Positions 63,824-64,000 of a stretch of 64,000 nucleotides of DNA are shown here, in pieces. The translations under genes were made by a program, and so were the position numbers. Source of the DNA: Methylophaga sp. (lineage in GTDB: Bacteria > Pseudomonadota > Gammaproteobacteria > Nitrosococcales > Methylophagaceae); the NCBI GenBank assembly GCA_002696735.1, contig NZSL01000015.1, positions 63,520-127,519 of the forward strand, given 5' to 3'. Position 1 is the first letter of the stretch, and each line of letters opens with the position of its first letter. The notes below the pieces were generated by a model. The model did not search any database and had not been told where the DNA came from. It saw only the letters and a program-made list of their open reading frames with translations.

Positions 63824-64000
63824 ATGATTAAACCACCTGTTCCTGATAATGAAAAAAATAGACTACAGGCGCTTATTGACTTGGGGCTTTTGGATTCAGC
63901 GGCTGAAGAACGGTTTGACCAACTGACTCGTATAGCTGCAAGTTATTTTAATGTAAAAATATGTTTGGTTTCATTGGTCGATATTGATAGGCAATGGTTT
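63824..64000 (+). CDS. GAF-domain sensor protein, C-terminus outside window
   Basis: The ATG at 63824 starts 59 visible codons that run off the right edge. The sequence RLQALIDLGLLDSAAEERFDQLTRIAASYFNVKICLVSLVDIDRQWF is the usual start of a GAF domain found at the N-terminus of histidine kinases and GGDEF proteins. A ribosome site (CTGGGGAATAAAA) precedes it. The output domain cannot be seen; the neighbourhood suggests signalling by c-di-GMP or phosphorelay. Confidence 0.75.
   Translation, partial: MIKPPVPDNEKNRLQALIDLGLLDSAAEERFDQLTRIAASYFNVKICLVSLVDIDRQWF

Overview
The window reads as chromosome of a gammaproteobacterial methylotroph. Methylophaga is my best guess, from gene content only. 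The supporting content is a formamide/urea utilisation locus laid out like the fmd locus of Methylophilus, a methylamine dehydrogenase (mau) cluster of the Methylophilus type with azurin instead of amicyanin, and two pqqA genes. There are no rRNA genes, no intact tRNA genes and no CRISPR array.

Nitrogen block (1-18.6 kb, + strand): porin fmdC, formamidase fmdA, fmdB, the urea/short-chain amide ABC transporter urtABCDE, urease ureDABCEFG and a HupE/UreJ nickel permease. Formamide and urea are imported and hydrolysed to ammonia. Next come an NCS1-permease/hybrid histidine kinase fusion and a LuxR-type response regulator. A 16-bp motif lies at the same distance from a -10 box in front of fmdC and in front of the kinase, which suggests that this pair controls both units.

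Middle block (18.7-35 kb): a MOSC protein, a Sel1-repeat lipoprotein, a GGDEF/EAL protein, a large DUF748/AsmA-like protein with an internal duplication, a cold-shock/DUF1294 protein, a nucleobase deaminase and a small helical protein. Two minus-strand nitrogen genes follow: an Amt ammonium transporter fused to PAS-GGDEF-EAL, and type III glutamine synthetase glnN. Both have sigma-54-like promoter motifs and NtrC-like dyads. Ammonium sensing, c-di-GMP and ammonium assimilation therefore appear to share nitrogen control.

Block 35.6-42.6 kb: a zinc alcohol dehydrogenase, two pqqA copies with identical peptides inside a ~223-bp direct repeat, two paralogous lipoprotein cupredoxins, an MscS channel and an aldo-keto reductase. 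Three copies of a tRNA-Leu(UAA) 3' end plus its terminator (40.2, 41.3 and 42.5 kb) look like repeated integration scars.

Mau block (42.6-57 kb, visibly more AT-rich): azurin (+), and mauFBEDAGLMN on the minus strand. Upstream lie an AIPR-type phage-resistance gene (-), an AraC-family regulator and tatABC (+). MauA carries a twin-arginine signal, so a local Tat system makes sense. A decayed IS3-family transposase follows. I infer that this block is a tRNA-Leu-associated island whose far end lies beyond the window.

Right end (57-64 kb): rnk, a small ORF with an internal stop, a PAS chemotaxis receptor, two PAS/GGDEF(-EAL) proteins, an ORF ending in ten Pro-Thr repeats, and the start of a GAF-domain protein.
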